In this document: piece by piece, positions 1 to 6,266 of the stretch | How positions within the stretch are numbered: the first letter of the stretch is position 1 | How the letters are laid out: each line of letters begins with the position of its first letter | Assembly (NCBI GenBank): GCA_043744175.1 | Contig: JAYTVD010000122.1 | Coordinates: forward strand, 1-18,778 | Direction of reading: 5' to 3' | DNA length: 18,778 bases | Source: JANMEX01 sp043744175 | GTDB lineage: Bacteria; Pseudomonadota; Alphaproteobacteria; Rhizobiales; Rhizobiaceae | Notes under the pieces: generated by a model | What the model saw: only the letters and a program-made list of their open reading frames with translations | Database searches by the model: none | What the model was told of the DNA's origin: nothing | Position numbers and translations under genes: made by a program

Positions 1-834
1 TTCTATCGCCAGCGCTTCAAGTTCCGCCACACGACTTTCCGTTGACGGGTGGGTAGAGAAAAGCCCGTCCATGCGCAAGCCCGATAGCGGATTGACGATG
101 AACATATGTGCAGTAGCGGGGTTTCGCTCGGCATCTTGATTGACGGTGTGACTGGCTTCGAGTTTTTTGAGTGCCGATGCCAGCCAGAGCGGATGGCCGC
201 ACAGCTGCGCGCCGAGCCTATCGGCAGAATACTCGCGGGTGCGGCTGATGGCCATTTGCACAATCATGGCGGCGAACGGGGCGAGCATGATGGCGATGAT
301 GGCACCAAAGCCGCCGAGAGGATTATCGCGATTGCGATTGCCGCCGAACATGAAGGCAAAATTGCCGAGCATGGAAATGGCGCCAGCAAAGGTGGCGGTG
401 ATGGTCATGATGAGTGTATCGCGGTTGCGCACATGGGCCAATTCATGCGCGATGACGCCGGAGGCTTCCTCAGTGGTGAGGCGTTTTAGCAATCCGGTCG
501 TGACGGCGATGGCGGCGTGGTTGGGGCTGCGGCCTGTGGCAAAGGCATTCGGCTGGTCATTGTCGATGATGTAGGGCGTGGGCATCGGTAAGTTTGCGCG
601 CTGGGACAAGGCTTGCACGAGGGCGAAATATTCCGGCGCTGACTTTTCATCCACTTCGACGGCACGGTTCATGCGCAGCACGGCTTTGTCTGAACCCCAC
701 CATGAAAACAAGTTCGTGCCTGCCGCAAATAGAAGCGCAATCATCATGCCGCCTTGGCCGCCGACGGCATAGCCAACGGTCATAAACAGCGCTGTCATAA
801 AGGCCATAAGCATGGCGGTTTTTATCATGTTCAT
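1..834 (-). CDS. htpX: Membrane zinc metalloprotease HtpX (3' end cut by window edge)
   Basis: HtpX is an M48-family inner-membrane protease that degrades misfolded membrane proteins alongside FtsH. The 278 residues in the window open with two hydrophobic segments (about 8-24 and 29-46). The zinc site HELAH follows at 130-134, then two more hydrophobic segments (about 141-163 and 177-196). The motif REYSADR supplies the third ligand, Glu201, and the tail has the usual HPSTESRVAELEAL block near 262-275. Only a few C-terminal residues should be missing. The ATG at 834 is chosen because an AAGGGA sits 7 nt upstream. A second ATG two codons in is possible. It diverges from the DUF1674 gene, sharing an 82-bp gap. 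In E. coli htpX responds to the Cpx envelope-stress system, but I see no recognisable operator here. The identification is firm. Confidence 0.96.
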   Translation of the reverse strand, partial: MNMIKTAMLMAFMTALFMTVGYAVGGQGGMMIALLFAAGTNLFSWWGSDKAVLRMNRAVEVDEKSAPEYFALVQALSQRANLPMPTPYIIDNDQPNAFATGRSPNHAAIAVTTGLLKRLTTEEASGVIAHELAHVRNRDTLIMTITATFAGAISMLGNFAFMFGGNRNRDNPLGGFGAIIAIMLAPFAAMIVQMAISRTREYSADRLGAQLCGHPLWLASALKKLEASHTVNQDAERNPATAHMFIVNPLSGLRMDGLFSTHPSTESRVAELEALAIE

Positions 835-916
835 TGAACAATCCCTTTGTGGAAAATGTCTCTGTTGTTGCCTATATCATGGGGAGCGAACTTATGTCTT
901 TCAATCCGGATACATT

Positions 917-1099
917 ATGAGCGAGCCAAAGCCAGTTGAACTTTCTGATGTTGCCAAGCGCGCCTTGGCCGAGGCTGAAGCGCGGCGTGCGGCGGCAAGT
1001 GCAAAGCCAGTGTTGCCCAAAGAGCTCGGCGGGCGCGGCGGGGAAGACCCCGTGCGCTATGGGGATTGGGAGAAAGACGGCATAGCTCATGATTTTTAG
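917..1099 (+). CDS. Succinate dehydrogenase assembly factor 4-type protein (DUF1674)
   Basis: This is a 60-residue soluble protein of the DUF1674/SDHAF4 family. Mitochondrial SDHAF4 binds flavinylated SdhA and protects it during assembly of succinate dehydrogenase, and the bacterial role is inferred from that. The N-terminal half is a charged, alanine-rich helix (about 10-30). The C-terminus carries the family signature GGRGGEDPVRYGDWEKDGIA at 38-57, ending in HDF. The reading frame stays open further upstream to 812, but the ATG at 917 matches the family length and start, and the upstream extension is Cys-rich and unlike the family. A weak GGA lies about 8 nt ahead. It is divergent from htpX and convergent with the next gene, 17 bp away. 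In many rhizobial relatives DUF1674 and htpX are also neighbours (recalled, not checked). Confidence 0.9.
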   Translation: MSEPKPVELSDVAKRALAEAEARRAAASAKPVLPKELGGRGGEDPVRYGDWEKDGIAHDF

Positions 1100-1116
1100 T
1101 CCGCCGCAGGCGCTAC

Positions 1117-1335
1117 CTAACCCTCGCTTTGAATCATAGCTTTGATCTTAACTGCCTTTTCAAAGTGATCTAATTTGTGAGTCTTAATCCACCAAACGGC
1201 GGCTTCCATCAAGGTGTCGGGATCGTCATTTTTGTTTTGGAAAAAGGCGTAGAATGACAGGCCGACATGCGGGCCTTTCTGCGCCATTTTCTCATCGCAC
1301 ACGTTAATGATTTTTGTCCGCAATGTTGGTCTCAT
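1117..1335 (-). CDS. Small conserved protein, DUF6500-like
   Basis: A 72-residue protein resembling the short uncharacterised family I recall as DUF6500. The recognisable stretch runs from KGPHVGLSFYAFFQNKNDD (about 20-38) through MEAAVWWIKTHKLDHFEKAV (about 43-62). It is soluble, with no signal peptide, membrane segment or cysteine pair, and is likely two or three helices with conserved Trp and His positions. The ATG at 1335 has a clear GGAGA 5 nt upstream, which supports it being a real gene. It stands alone on the minus strand, convergent with the DUF1674 gene, with a 360-bp gap behind it. No function is known to me. The family name is from memory and is less sure than the coding call. Confidence 0.78.
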   Translation of the reverse strand: MRPTLRTKIINVCDEKMAQKGPHVGLSFYAFFQNKNDDPDTLMEAAVWWIKTHKLDHFEKAVKIKAMIQSEG

Positions 1336-1431
1336 TGTATCTCCGGCAGATTCGTTTGGGCTGCTCTAACGCGGCTTGGCGCTCAAGACGAGGGAAGCGC
1401 GGCACGCTACTGACATGTTAACAGGTTCTAA

Positions 1432-1468
1432 ATTTCGGGGAATGGAAGGCTGAAAGCCGTACCGAAAT
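1432..1468. repeat. Two-tier inverted repeat (hairpin)
   Basis: The outer arms ATTTCGG (1432-1438) and CCGAAAT (1462-1468) are exact complements. Inside them, GGCT (1448-1451) and AGCC (1455-1458) form a second stem around a GAA loop. No T-tract follows on either strand, so this is probably not a terminator. It could be an operator or a structured RNA leader. Confidence 0.4.
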
Positions 1469-1550
1469 GGCACAGATTAGTTCGGCTTGTGTGGCGCGGG
1501 CGGCATCATGGTGAATGAAGCGTTAAGCTATTTTGCGGGGTGCGAAATCG

Positions 1551-1566
1551 TTAATTTGTCATTTAC
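1551..1566 (+). promoter_or_regulatory. Possible CtrA-type binding site
   Basis: The sequence reads TTAA, seven bases, then TTTAC. The alphaproteobacterial cell-cycle regulator CtrA recognises TTAA-N7-TTAAC, so this departs at one position in the second half-site. It lies about 130 bp upstream of the TadG-like gene. Pilus genes are known CtrA targets in Caulobacter, which makes the site plausible, but a one-mismatch AT-rich motif can occur by chance. Confidence 0.35.
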
Positions 1567-1695
1567 CATAAAATCGGCAATTCCTCAATGAAATCAATGG
1601 ACAATGGTTTGGCCTGACGCCAAATCCGGCTGTTGGCGCACTAATCGCAATGCTTTGGATGAAAACGGCCCGCCCGTTCCATCTGGAGACACATT

Positions 1696-2985
1696 ATGAA
1701 CGCGCTCACATCATTCAAATCCACCGTATCGCGCTTTGCCAAGGATACCAGCGGCAACTTCGCGCTGATGTTCGCTGCCGCTTCGACGGGCATTGTGCTT
1801 TCCGCCGGGTTTGCGATTGATGTGACGCAAATGCTGAGCGCACGTGCCGAGCTTCGCCAAGCTCTGGATGCGGCGATTGTTTCCACCGCTCTGGATATTT
1901 CGCGCAACAAGGTCAGCGAAGCAGACGCCAAGACGCGACTTGAACTTTTCTTCCGCTCCAATATTAATACGAAGCGCTTCAACAATGTGACGACAAATCT
2001 GGTTGATGTAAAAGTTGATGCCGTAACGAACGTCATTTCAGCATCTGCCGCCACAGACTATCAGCTGGCTTTCCCAGTGTTCGGCGCAGATAAGACGAAG
2101 AAAATTTCAACATCATCTGCGGCGCAATATCGCCAGCGTTTGGTTGAGGTGTCTATGGTGCTGGATGTGACAGGCTCGATGGCGGGGCAGAAGATTCAAG
2201 ATTTGAAGACGGCAGCCAAGGCTGGCGTGAAGGCGTTTCTTGATACGGGCTATGGCAATGCGCGGGTCGCGATTGTTCCTTACTCATTGAGTGTCAATGT
2301 TGGCGCGTTGAGCAAGTATGTTGTGGATGAGGCTGGACTGCCAATCAAAGACACGTGTTCGACTGAGCGTCGCGGTGCCGAAATGTTTACTGATGTGGGG
2401 CCGACGGTTGCGAAGGTGACGAGAGCTAACGCGTTGAAGGGTTGCCCTAAATCTGACGTTCAACCACTTACCAATAGTTCGATATCGCTTAATAAGACCA
2501 TTGATGATTTGGAGGCAGTGGGTAACACCGCAGGCCAGATTGGTTTGCAATGGGGCGCCTATATGCTCTCGCCAAAATGGAAGAGTGCATTGCCTGCTGC
2601 GTCTGCACCTGCTGCCTACGGAACTCCAGAACTTGATAAGTTTTTGATTCTCATGACGGATGGGCAGTTCAACACTGATTATTCCGGTCTTACCAACGCG
2701 CAGATTGCTTCTTATCCCGGAATAACTGCTCCCTCTGGTCGTCTTGCAATGTCTTATTGCAATGAAATCAAAGCGAAGAAGATCAAATTGTTCACTATTG
2801 GGTTCCGTCTAGCTGACATTAAACCTGCGGCATCCAAGAATGAAGCAACACGTTTGCTGCAAGACTGCGCATCCACACCAGTTGGCACCGAAACCACATT
2901 CTTTAACGCCGATAACGGCGCTGAACTTACAGCCGCCTTTGAAGAAATTGCCAAGCGTGTCGAGCATGTGGCTCTGGTCAACTAA
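1696..2985 (+). CDS. TadG-like pilus/surface protein with von Willebrand A domain
   Basis: A 429-residue protein of the TadE/TadG type. The N-terminus (about 13-45, with SGNFALMFAAASTGIVLSAG) is the TadG-type segment that crosses the inner membrane once, leaving the rest outside the cytoplasm. A von Willebrand factor A domain spans about 150-425. Its metal-binding site opens with DVTGSM at 157-162, Thr standing where many VWA domains have Ser, as is usual in this family, and a second acidic loop, MTDGQ, has Asp322. Several Cys residues in the middle could form disulfides. The start is the ATG with GGAG about 8 nt upstream. No tad ATPase, secretin or pilin gene is adjacent, so it is an orphan copy. 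A very large inverted repeat starts at its stop codon. The family call is firm. A role in adhesion or cell-surface assembly is inference. Confidence 0.88.
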   Translation: MNALTSFKSTVSRFAKDTSGNFALMFAAASTGIVLSAGFAIDVTQMLSARAELRQALDAAIVSTALDISRNKVSEADAKTRLELFFRSNINTKRFNNVTTNLVDVKVDAVTNVISASAATDYQLAFPVFGADKTKKISTSSAAQYRQRLVEVSMVLDVTGSMAGQKIQDLKTAAKAGVKAFLDTGYGNARVAIVPYSLSVNVGALSKYVVDEAGLPIKDTCSTERRGAEMFTDVGPTVAKVTRANALKGCPKSDVQPLTNSSISLNKTIDDLEAVGNTAGQIGLQWGAYMLSPKWKSALPAASAPAAYGTPELDKFLILMTDGQFNTDYSGLTNAQIASYPGITAPSGRLAMSYCNEIKAKKIKLFTIGFRLADIKPAASKNEATRLLQDCASTPVGTETTFFNADNGAELTAAFEEIAKRVEHVALVN

Positions 2986-3129
2986 GATCCTGACCGAAAA
3001 CTCTACTTTGGCGGCCAACTAGTGCGATCTCTCAAGCTTCCGGTGCTCACGTACATTAAGTACGCTCCGCTCCGGTTCTTGAGAAATCGCGCTATTTGAC
3101 TCACCAAAGCGAGTTTTGGGTCAGGCTCT
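2985..3129. repeat. Large near-palindromic element (~66-bp arms, 5-bp loop)
   Basis: The arms 2989-3054 and 3060-3125 are inverted copies around the loop ATTAA. Matching blocks in order are CCTGACC, AAAACTC, CTTTGG, a CAA-TAG-GCGAT block, TCTCAAG, CCGG and GTAC next to the loop. Small bulges and mismatches interrupt the rest. Three more outer bases pair (2985-2987 with 3127-3129). The left arm begins at the last base of the TadG-like stop codon. The block structure looks like a dispersed palindromic repeat of the REP or non-autonomous type rather than a simple terminator, since no T-tract follows. As RNA it would fold into one long stem. Confidence 0.8.
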
Positions 3130-3139
3130 AAATGCGAAA

Positions 3140-3168
3140 GGCCGCCGACTTATAACAAGTTGGCGGCC
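3140..3168 (-). terminator. GC-rich hairpin, probable minus-strand terminator
   Basis: GGCCGCCGACTT (3140-3151) pairs with AAGTTGGCGGCC (3157-3168) over 12 positions, one of them a G-T wobble, with loop ATAAC. Read on the minus strand the stem is followed by TTTCGCATTT, a broken T-tract. On the plus strand it is followed by CCGCG, so the terminator orientation is minus, downstream of the possible small gene. Confidence 0.55.
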
Positions 3169-3197
3169 CCGCGATTTAGTAAGGCCCGTCTGGCCAT

Positions 3198-3231
3198 GTG
3201 AACTTCAGTAAAACTTGAACTTCTGGTTCAC
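3198..3231. repeat. Small inverted repeat downstream of the tiny gene
   Basis: GTGAAC (3198-3203) and GTTCAC (3226-3231) are exact complements. AACTTGAAC-like repeats inside allow alternative short stems. It falls in what would be the 3' untranslated part of a minus-strand transcript running from 3330 to 3140. Confidence 0.35.
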
Positions 3232-3244
3232 TGTGAGAGAAGCG

Positions 3245-3316
3245 TCAGTTGGAAGAATGCTCCCGAACATAAGCTACAACACCGGCTAGACATAGACCCA
3301 TACAATCACTCGACAT
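3245..3316 (-). CDS. Possible 23-residue small protein or leader peptide
   Basis: ATG at 3316, stop TGA at 3245-3247. The peptide starts MSSDCMGLCL, has a short hydrophobic middle (AGVVAYV) and a polar end (REHSSN). The case for translation is the ribosome site: AGGAGGTGATCC, 12 nt fully complementary to the 16S rRNA 3' end, with AGGAGG 7 nt before the ATG. A hairpin terminator in the same orientation lies about 75 nt past the stop, so a self-contained short transcript is possible. It sits 84 bp downstream of acs on the same strand, behind the acs terminator. I do not recognise the peptide. The middle is too short for a confident membrane helix, and the two Cys four residues apart could bind metal or be meaningless. 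The strong site could also belong to a non-coding RNA that binds ribosomes. Confidence 0.45.
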   Translation of the reverse strand: MSSDCMGLCLAGVVAYVREHSSN

Positions 3317-3317
3317 A

Positions 3318-3330
3318 GGATCACCTCCTC
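3318..3330 (-). promoter_or_regulatory. Exceptionally strong Shine-Dalgarno sequence
   Basis: The minus strand reads GAGGAGGTGATCC, of which AGGAGGTGATCC matches the full anti-Shine-Dalgarno end of 16S rRNA (GGATCACCTCCT). No other ribosome site in the window comes close to this length of match. It is placed correctly for the ATG at 3316. Confidence 0.6.
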
Positions 3331-3387
3331 TCATCTGGTTGAACACACAGGTAAGTTGGGGCGATTTGCGTGATTTGGCAAGAGGGT

Positions 3388-3412
3388 AAAAAGGGGAAAT
3401 TTACCCCTTTTT
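3388..3412. terminator. Bidirectional intrinsic terminator overlapping the acs stop
   Basis: AAAAAGGGG (3388-3396) pairs with CCCCTTTTT (3404-3412), with loop AAATTTA. On the minus strand the upstream arm is the last codons of acs (Lys-Lys-Gly), the stop codon lies in the loop, and the downstream arm ends in a T run. On the plus strand it reads CCCCTTTTTATTTT. It should therefore stop transcripts from both sides. Confidence 0.7.
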
Positions 3413-5353
3413 ATTTTGCCTGTTTTGAATCAAATCGTCCACCACGGCTGGATCAGCTAGTGTCGAGGTATCGCCCAGCGAGCCAAAATCATCTTCGGCG
3501 ATTTTGCGCAGGATGCGGCGCATGATTTTGCCGGAGCGGGTTTTGGGAAGGCCGGGTGCGAACTGGATTTTATCCGGCGCGGCGAAGGGTCCGATTTCCT
3601 TGCGCACATGGGTGACAAGCTCCTTGCGTAGCTCCTCACTGCCCGCCTGTCCGGCCATCAGCGTGACGTAGCAATAAATGCCTTGTCCTTTAATGTCGTG
3701 CGGATAGCCAACGACTGCCGCTTCTGACACCAGATTATGGCTGACAAGCGCCGATTCCACTTCAGCAGTTCCCATGCGGTGGCCGGAGACGTTGATGACA
3801 TCATCGACGCGGCCCGTAATCCAATAGTAGCCGTCGCCATCGCGCTTGCAGCCGTCGCCTGTGAAATATTTGCCTTTGTATGTGGAGAAGTAGGTTTGGA
3901 TATAGCGCTCATGGTCGCCGTAGATGGTGCGGGCTTGGCCCGGCCATGAATCTGTGATGCACAGGTTGCCATCGGTCGCGCCTTCCAGCACCGCGCCTTC
4001 ATTATCCACTAACTGTGGCTGAACGCCGAAGAATGGTCGGGTGGCGGAGCCGGGCTTCAAGTCTGTTGCGCCCGGTAGCGGTGAGATCATGATGCCGCCA
4101 GTTTCGGTCTGCCACCATGTGTCCACGATGGGCGATTTCTTGTCGCCAACAACGTTGTAATACCATTCCCATGCTTCGGGATTAATCGGCTCGCCGACTG
4201 AACCCAAGAGCTTTAGCGACTTGCGCGATGTCTTTTTCACCTGTTCATCGCCCGCCGCCATAAGCGAACGAATGGCTGTTGGCGCGGTGTAGAAAATATT
4301 GACCTTGTGCTTGTCAATAACGTCCCAGAAACGCGAGACGGACGGGTAGTTAGGCACGCCTTCAAACATCAATGTTGTCGCGCCATTGGCGAGCGGGCCA
4401 TAGACGATGTAGCTGTGGCCTGTGACCCAGCCGACATCTGCCGTGCACCAATAAATATCGCCTTCATGATAATCGAAGACATATTGATGTGTCATGGAGG
4501 CGTAAACGAGGTAGCCCGCCGTGGTGTGTAATACGCCCTTTGGCTTGCCTGTGGAGCCTGAGGTATAGAGGATGAACAGCGGGTCTTCCGCCCTCATGGA
4601 TTCTGGTTTGCATTCTGGTTTGGCCTTGGCCATTTCGTCATGATACCAAAGATCGCGGCCATTGGCCCAGTTGATTTTGCCACCTGTGCGGCGAACGACC
4701 AGCACGTTTTTGACGATAAAACCTTGAGAAGCGGCTATATCAATGGCCTTATCGGTGTTGTCTTTGAGCGGAATTGGCTTGCCGCCGCGCAATCCTTCGT
4801 CGGCTGTAATCACAAAATCGGACTCGCAATCGACGATGCGCCCCGCCAAAGCATCGGGTGAAAAGCCGCCGAAAACGATGGAGTGAACCGCGCCAATGCG
4901 GGTGCAGGCGAGCATGGCATAGGCGGCTTCCGGTATCATCGGCATGTAGAGCGTAACGCGGCTGCCTTTTTTGACGCCATTGGACTTCAAAACATTGGCA
5001 AGGCGGTTCACATGGTCGTATAATTCGCGGTAGGTGATTTTCTTGTCATCATATGGATTATCGCCTTCCCAAATGATCGCCACTTGGTTGCCGCGCTTCT
5101 TGACATGACGATCCACGCAGTTCCAAGAAACATTAGTTTGGCCGTCTTCATACCATTTTATGCCGACTTTACCGTTAAAAGATGTGTTTTTGACCTTGGT
5201 GTAGGGCTTGAACCAATCAATGCGCTTGCCATGCTTGCCCCAAAATTTTTCAGGGTCTTTGATCGAATCCTTGTACCATTTCAGATAAGTCTCATTGTCA
5301 ATCAGCGCATTTTTCTTGGCTGACGGCAAAATCTTGTAGGTCTTATCGGTCAT
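3401..5353 (-). CDS. acs: Acetyl-coenzyme A synthetase
   Basis: AMP-forming acetate:CoA ligase of 650 residues, the usual length. It activates acetate to acetyl-AMP and then acetyl-CoA in the cytoplasm. The adenylate-forming P-loop YTSGSTGKPKG is at 263-273. The WWQTETGG substrate and ATP motif lies near 410, and the hinge region with TGDGCKRDGDGYYWITGR and DDVINVSGHR follows. The C-terminal SGKIMRR has its lysine at 609, the same number as the acetylation-controlled lysine of Salmonella Acs, so control by protein acetylation is likely. The ATG at 5353 is preferred because GGGAGA lies about 9 nt upstream and the protein then begins as family members do. The frame stays open to 5404 but that extension is not family-like. 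It is monocistronic, divergent from an M15 peptidase, and ends in a bidirectional terminator. Confidence 0.97.
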   Translation of the reverse strand: MTDKTYKILPSAKKNALIDNETYLKWYKDSIKDPEKFWGKHGKRIDWFKPYTKVKNTSFNGKVGIKWYEDGQTNVSWNCVDRHVKKRGNQVAIIWEGDNPYDDKKITYRELYDHVNRLANVLKSNGVKKGSRVTLYMPMIPEAAYAMLACTRIGAVHSIVFGGFSPDALAGRIVDCESDFVITADEGLRGGKPIPLKDNTDKAIDIAASQGFIVKNVLVVRRTGGKINWANGRDLWYHDEMAKAKPECKPESMRAEDPLFILYTSGSTGKPKGVLHTTAGYLVYASMTHQYVFDYHEGDIYWCTADVGWVTGHSYIVYGPLANGATTLMFEGVPNYPSVSRFWDVIDKHKVNIFYTAPTAIRSLMAAGDEQVKKTSRKSLKLLGSVGEPINPEAWEWYYNVVGDKKSPIVDTWWQTETGGIMISPLPGATDLKPGSATRPFFGVQPQLVDNEGAVLEGATDGNLCITDSWPGQARTIYGDHERYIQTYFSTYKGKYFTGDGCKRDGDGYYWITGRVDDVINVSGHRMGTAEVESALVSHNLVSEAAVVGYPHDIKGQGIYCYVTLMAGQAGSEELRKELVTHVRKEIGPFAAPDKIQFAPGLPKTRSGKIMRRILRKIAEDDFGSLGDTSTLADPAVVDDLIQNRQNKKG

Positions 5354-5689
5354 ATTGGTTTTCTCCCAAGGGCAAGCCGCAACCCTCCAGCTACGGCGGC
5401 GCAATCAGAGTTGATAGCGCCATTTCGGCTTCGCAATAGCAAGTAAATATCCAATAATAAACTAGACATTCGGTTAGGTTTTTAAGTCGCTTTCAATTTA
5501 GGGCTTAAAATTTTGATGCAGCCGAATTGTAACATTGAGTCACAGTGTGTGATGGTGCACTGCACTTTTTCGCCACAATTCACTTTAGAACCGCAACTAA
5601 CGGGAGGGTTTTTTAACCTTGGTGCTTAGGGGCCTTTGGCTTCGCATTGATCTCTTTAGATCAGCGCCATCCTAAAATTGGGGTTTGTC
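5354..5689. other. 336-bp divergent promoter region, acs / M15 peptidase
   Basis: AT-rich, without a credible gene. It must hold both promoters. Visible are an inverted repeat TCACA-GTG-TGTGA (5540-5552) and a TGATCT/AGATCA stem (5648-5663) close to the peptidase start. A GGGAGG at about 5602-5607 has no well-placed start codon behind it. I could not choose -35 and -10 boxes with confidence. Confidence 0.55.
5540..5552. promoter_or_regulatory. Inverted repeat, possible operator
   Basis: TCACA and TGTGA are exact complements around GTG. The symmetric 13-mer sits mid-gap between the two divergent genes, about 190 bp from the acs start. It is the inverse arrangement of the classic Crp site (TGTGA-N6-TCACA), so a Crp site should not be assumed. 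Confidence 0.35.
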
Positions 5690-6238
5690 GTGCGTACCAT
5701 TTTTGAACTTTCGCGGGTTGCCCGCAGCTTTGCCATGTCGATGTTATCCAGTGCAATCGTTGCAACCACATCAATCAGCATTTCGCAGCCAGCCAGCGCC
5801 GGTGCCTTTTTAACTGACAGCCCAAAGCACATTGTTGCTGCGCATGATTTCGGCGAAGAACATGCGTTTTTGGGCGAGTCCATCTACGATAAGATGGATG
5901 CGGTCACACTGGCATCGCTTCCGCGCGGCGTTGCGCATATCGCCTATCTTGCGCCGTCGAATTGTGTGCCGTCGGGTCTGAAGGCGGTACTCGGGCAGAT
6001 TTCCAAGAAATACGGCCCGATTACCGTCAACTCGACGTTTCGCTCGACGGGCAAAAATCGCAATATTGGCGGCAAAGAGCATTCGATGCACCTGTCTTGC
6101 CGCGCGGTGGATTTCCGCGTGCATGGTAATAGCGCAGGCCTGATGCGATGGCTCGCTAATAACCACAGCGTCGGCGGCTATAACCGCTATCCGGCTGGTT
6201 TTTATCACATTGATAATGGCCCGAAGCGGACTTGGTAG
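5690..6238 (+). CDS. Secreted M15-type peptidase (YcbK/DUF882-like)
   Basis: A 182-residue exported protein from the GTG start. The N-terminus has arginines, a hydrophobic run (about 16-32) and an ASA-GA cleavage site near 36-38, so it should be exported to the periplasm. The C-terminal two thirds resemble Peptidase_M15_3, zinc enzymes that cut cell-wall peptides or D-Ala-D-Ala bonds. STFRSTGKNRNIGG precedes the ligand motif SMHLSCRAVDFRV, giving His134 and Asp141, and YHIDNGP gives the third ligand, His173. The start is uncertain. GTG at 5690 has GGGG 6 nt upstream, TTG at 5678 is in frame four codons earlier, and an ATG at 5735 would shorten the signal n-region. It is divergent from acs and convergent with the ligase gene. 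The substrate is inferred from the family. Confidence 0.8.
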   Translation: MRTIFELSRVARSFAMSMLSSAIVATTSISISQPASAGAFLTDSPKHIVAAHDFGEEHAFLGESIYDKMDAVTLASLPRGVAHIAYLAPSNCVPSGLKAVLGQISKKYGPITVNSTFRSTGKNRNIGGKEHSMHLSCRAVDFRVHGNSAGLMRWLANNHSVGGYNRYPAGFYHIDNGPKRTW

Positions 6239-6249
6239 AAGCGAAATGA

Positions 6250-6266
6250 GAGGGCGCTTAGCCCTC
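6250..6266. terminator. Short hairpin between convergent genes
   Basis: GAGGGC (6250-6255) and GCCCTC (6261-6266) form a 6-bp stem with loop GCTTA. It overlaps the ligase stop codon. On the minus strand it is followed by TCATTTCG, a poor T-tract. It probably serves as a terminator for one or both converging units. Confidence 0.45.

Larger units (their letters stand above)
1336..1695. other. 360-bp non-coding gap ahead of the TadG-like gene
   Basis: No convincing gene lies here. The gap should hold the promoter of the DUF6500-like gene (minus, near 1336-1400) and of the TadG-like gene (plus). It contains a two-tier hairpin (1432-1468), a possible CtrA-type site (1551-1566), and a short stem TTTGGC/GCCAAA (1608-1624) about 70 nt before the TadG-like start. 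I cannot pick a confident sigma-70 promoter in it. Confidence 0.6.
2986..3400. other. 415-bp gap between the TadG-like gene and acs
   Basis: Reading left to right, the gap holds the large palindrome (to 3129), a GC-rich hairpin (3140-3168), a smaller inverted repeat (3198-3231), a possible 23-codon minus-strand gene (3245-3316) with a very strong ribosome site (3318-3330), and a terminator running into acs (3388-3412). Apart from the tiny gene I see nothing protein-coding. Confidence 0.7.

Noticed and set aside
1508..1591. 27-residue open frame on the plus strand before the TadG-like gene
   Set aside because: It has no ribosome site and a nondescript sequence, and it spans the possible CtrA site.
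3301..3330. Fragment of a 16S rRNA 3' end on the plus strand (GGATCACCTCCT)
   Set aside because: Only the 12-nt tail matches. The preceding bases show nothing of the conserved 16S helix 44-45 region. A minus-strand Shine-Dalgarno site explains it better.
5540..5552. Crp binding site
   Set aside because: The half-sites are in the reverse order and spacing of the Crp consensus, so only a generic operator is claimed.
5598..5675. Leader peptide behind GGGAGG in the acs / peptidase gap
   Set aside because: The only start codons (TTG, GTG) lie too far from the GGGAGG, and the frame is short and unremarkable.
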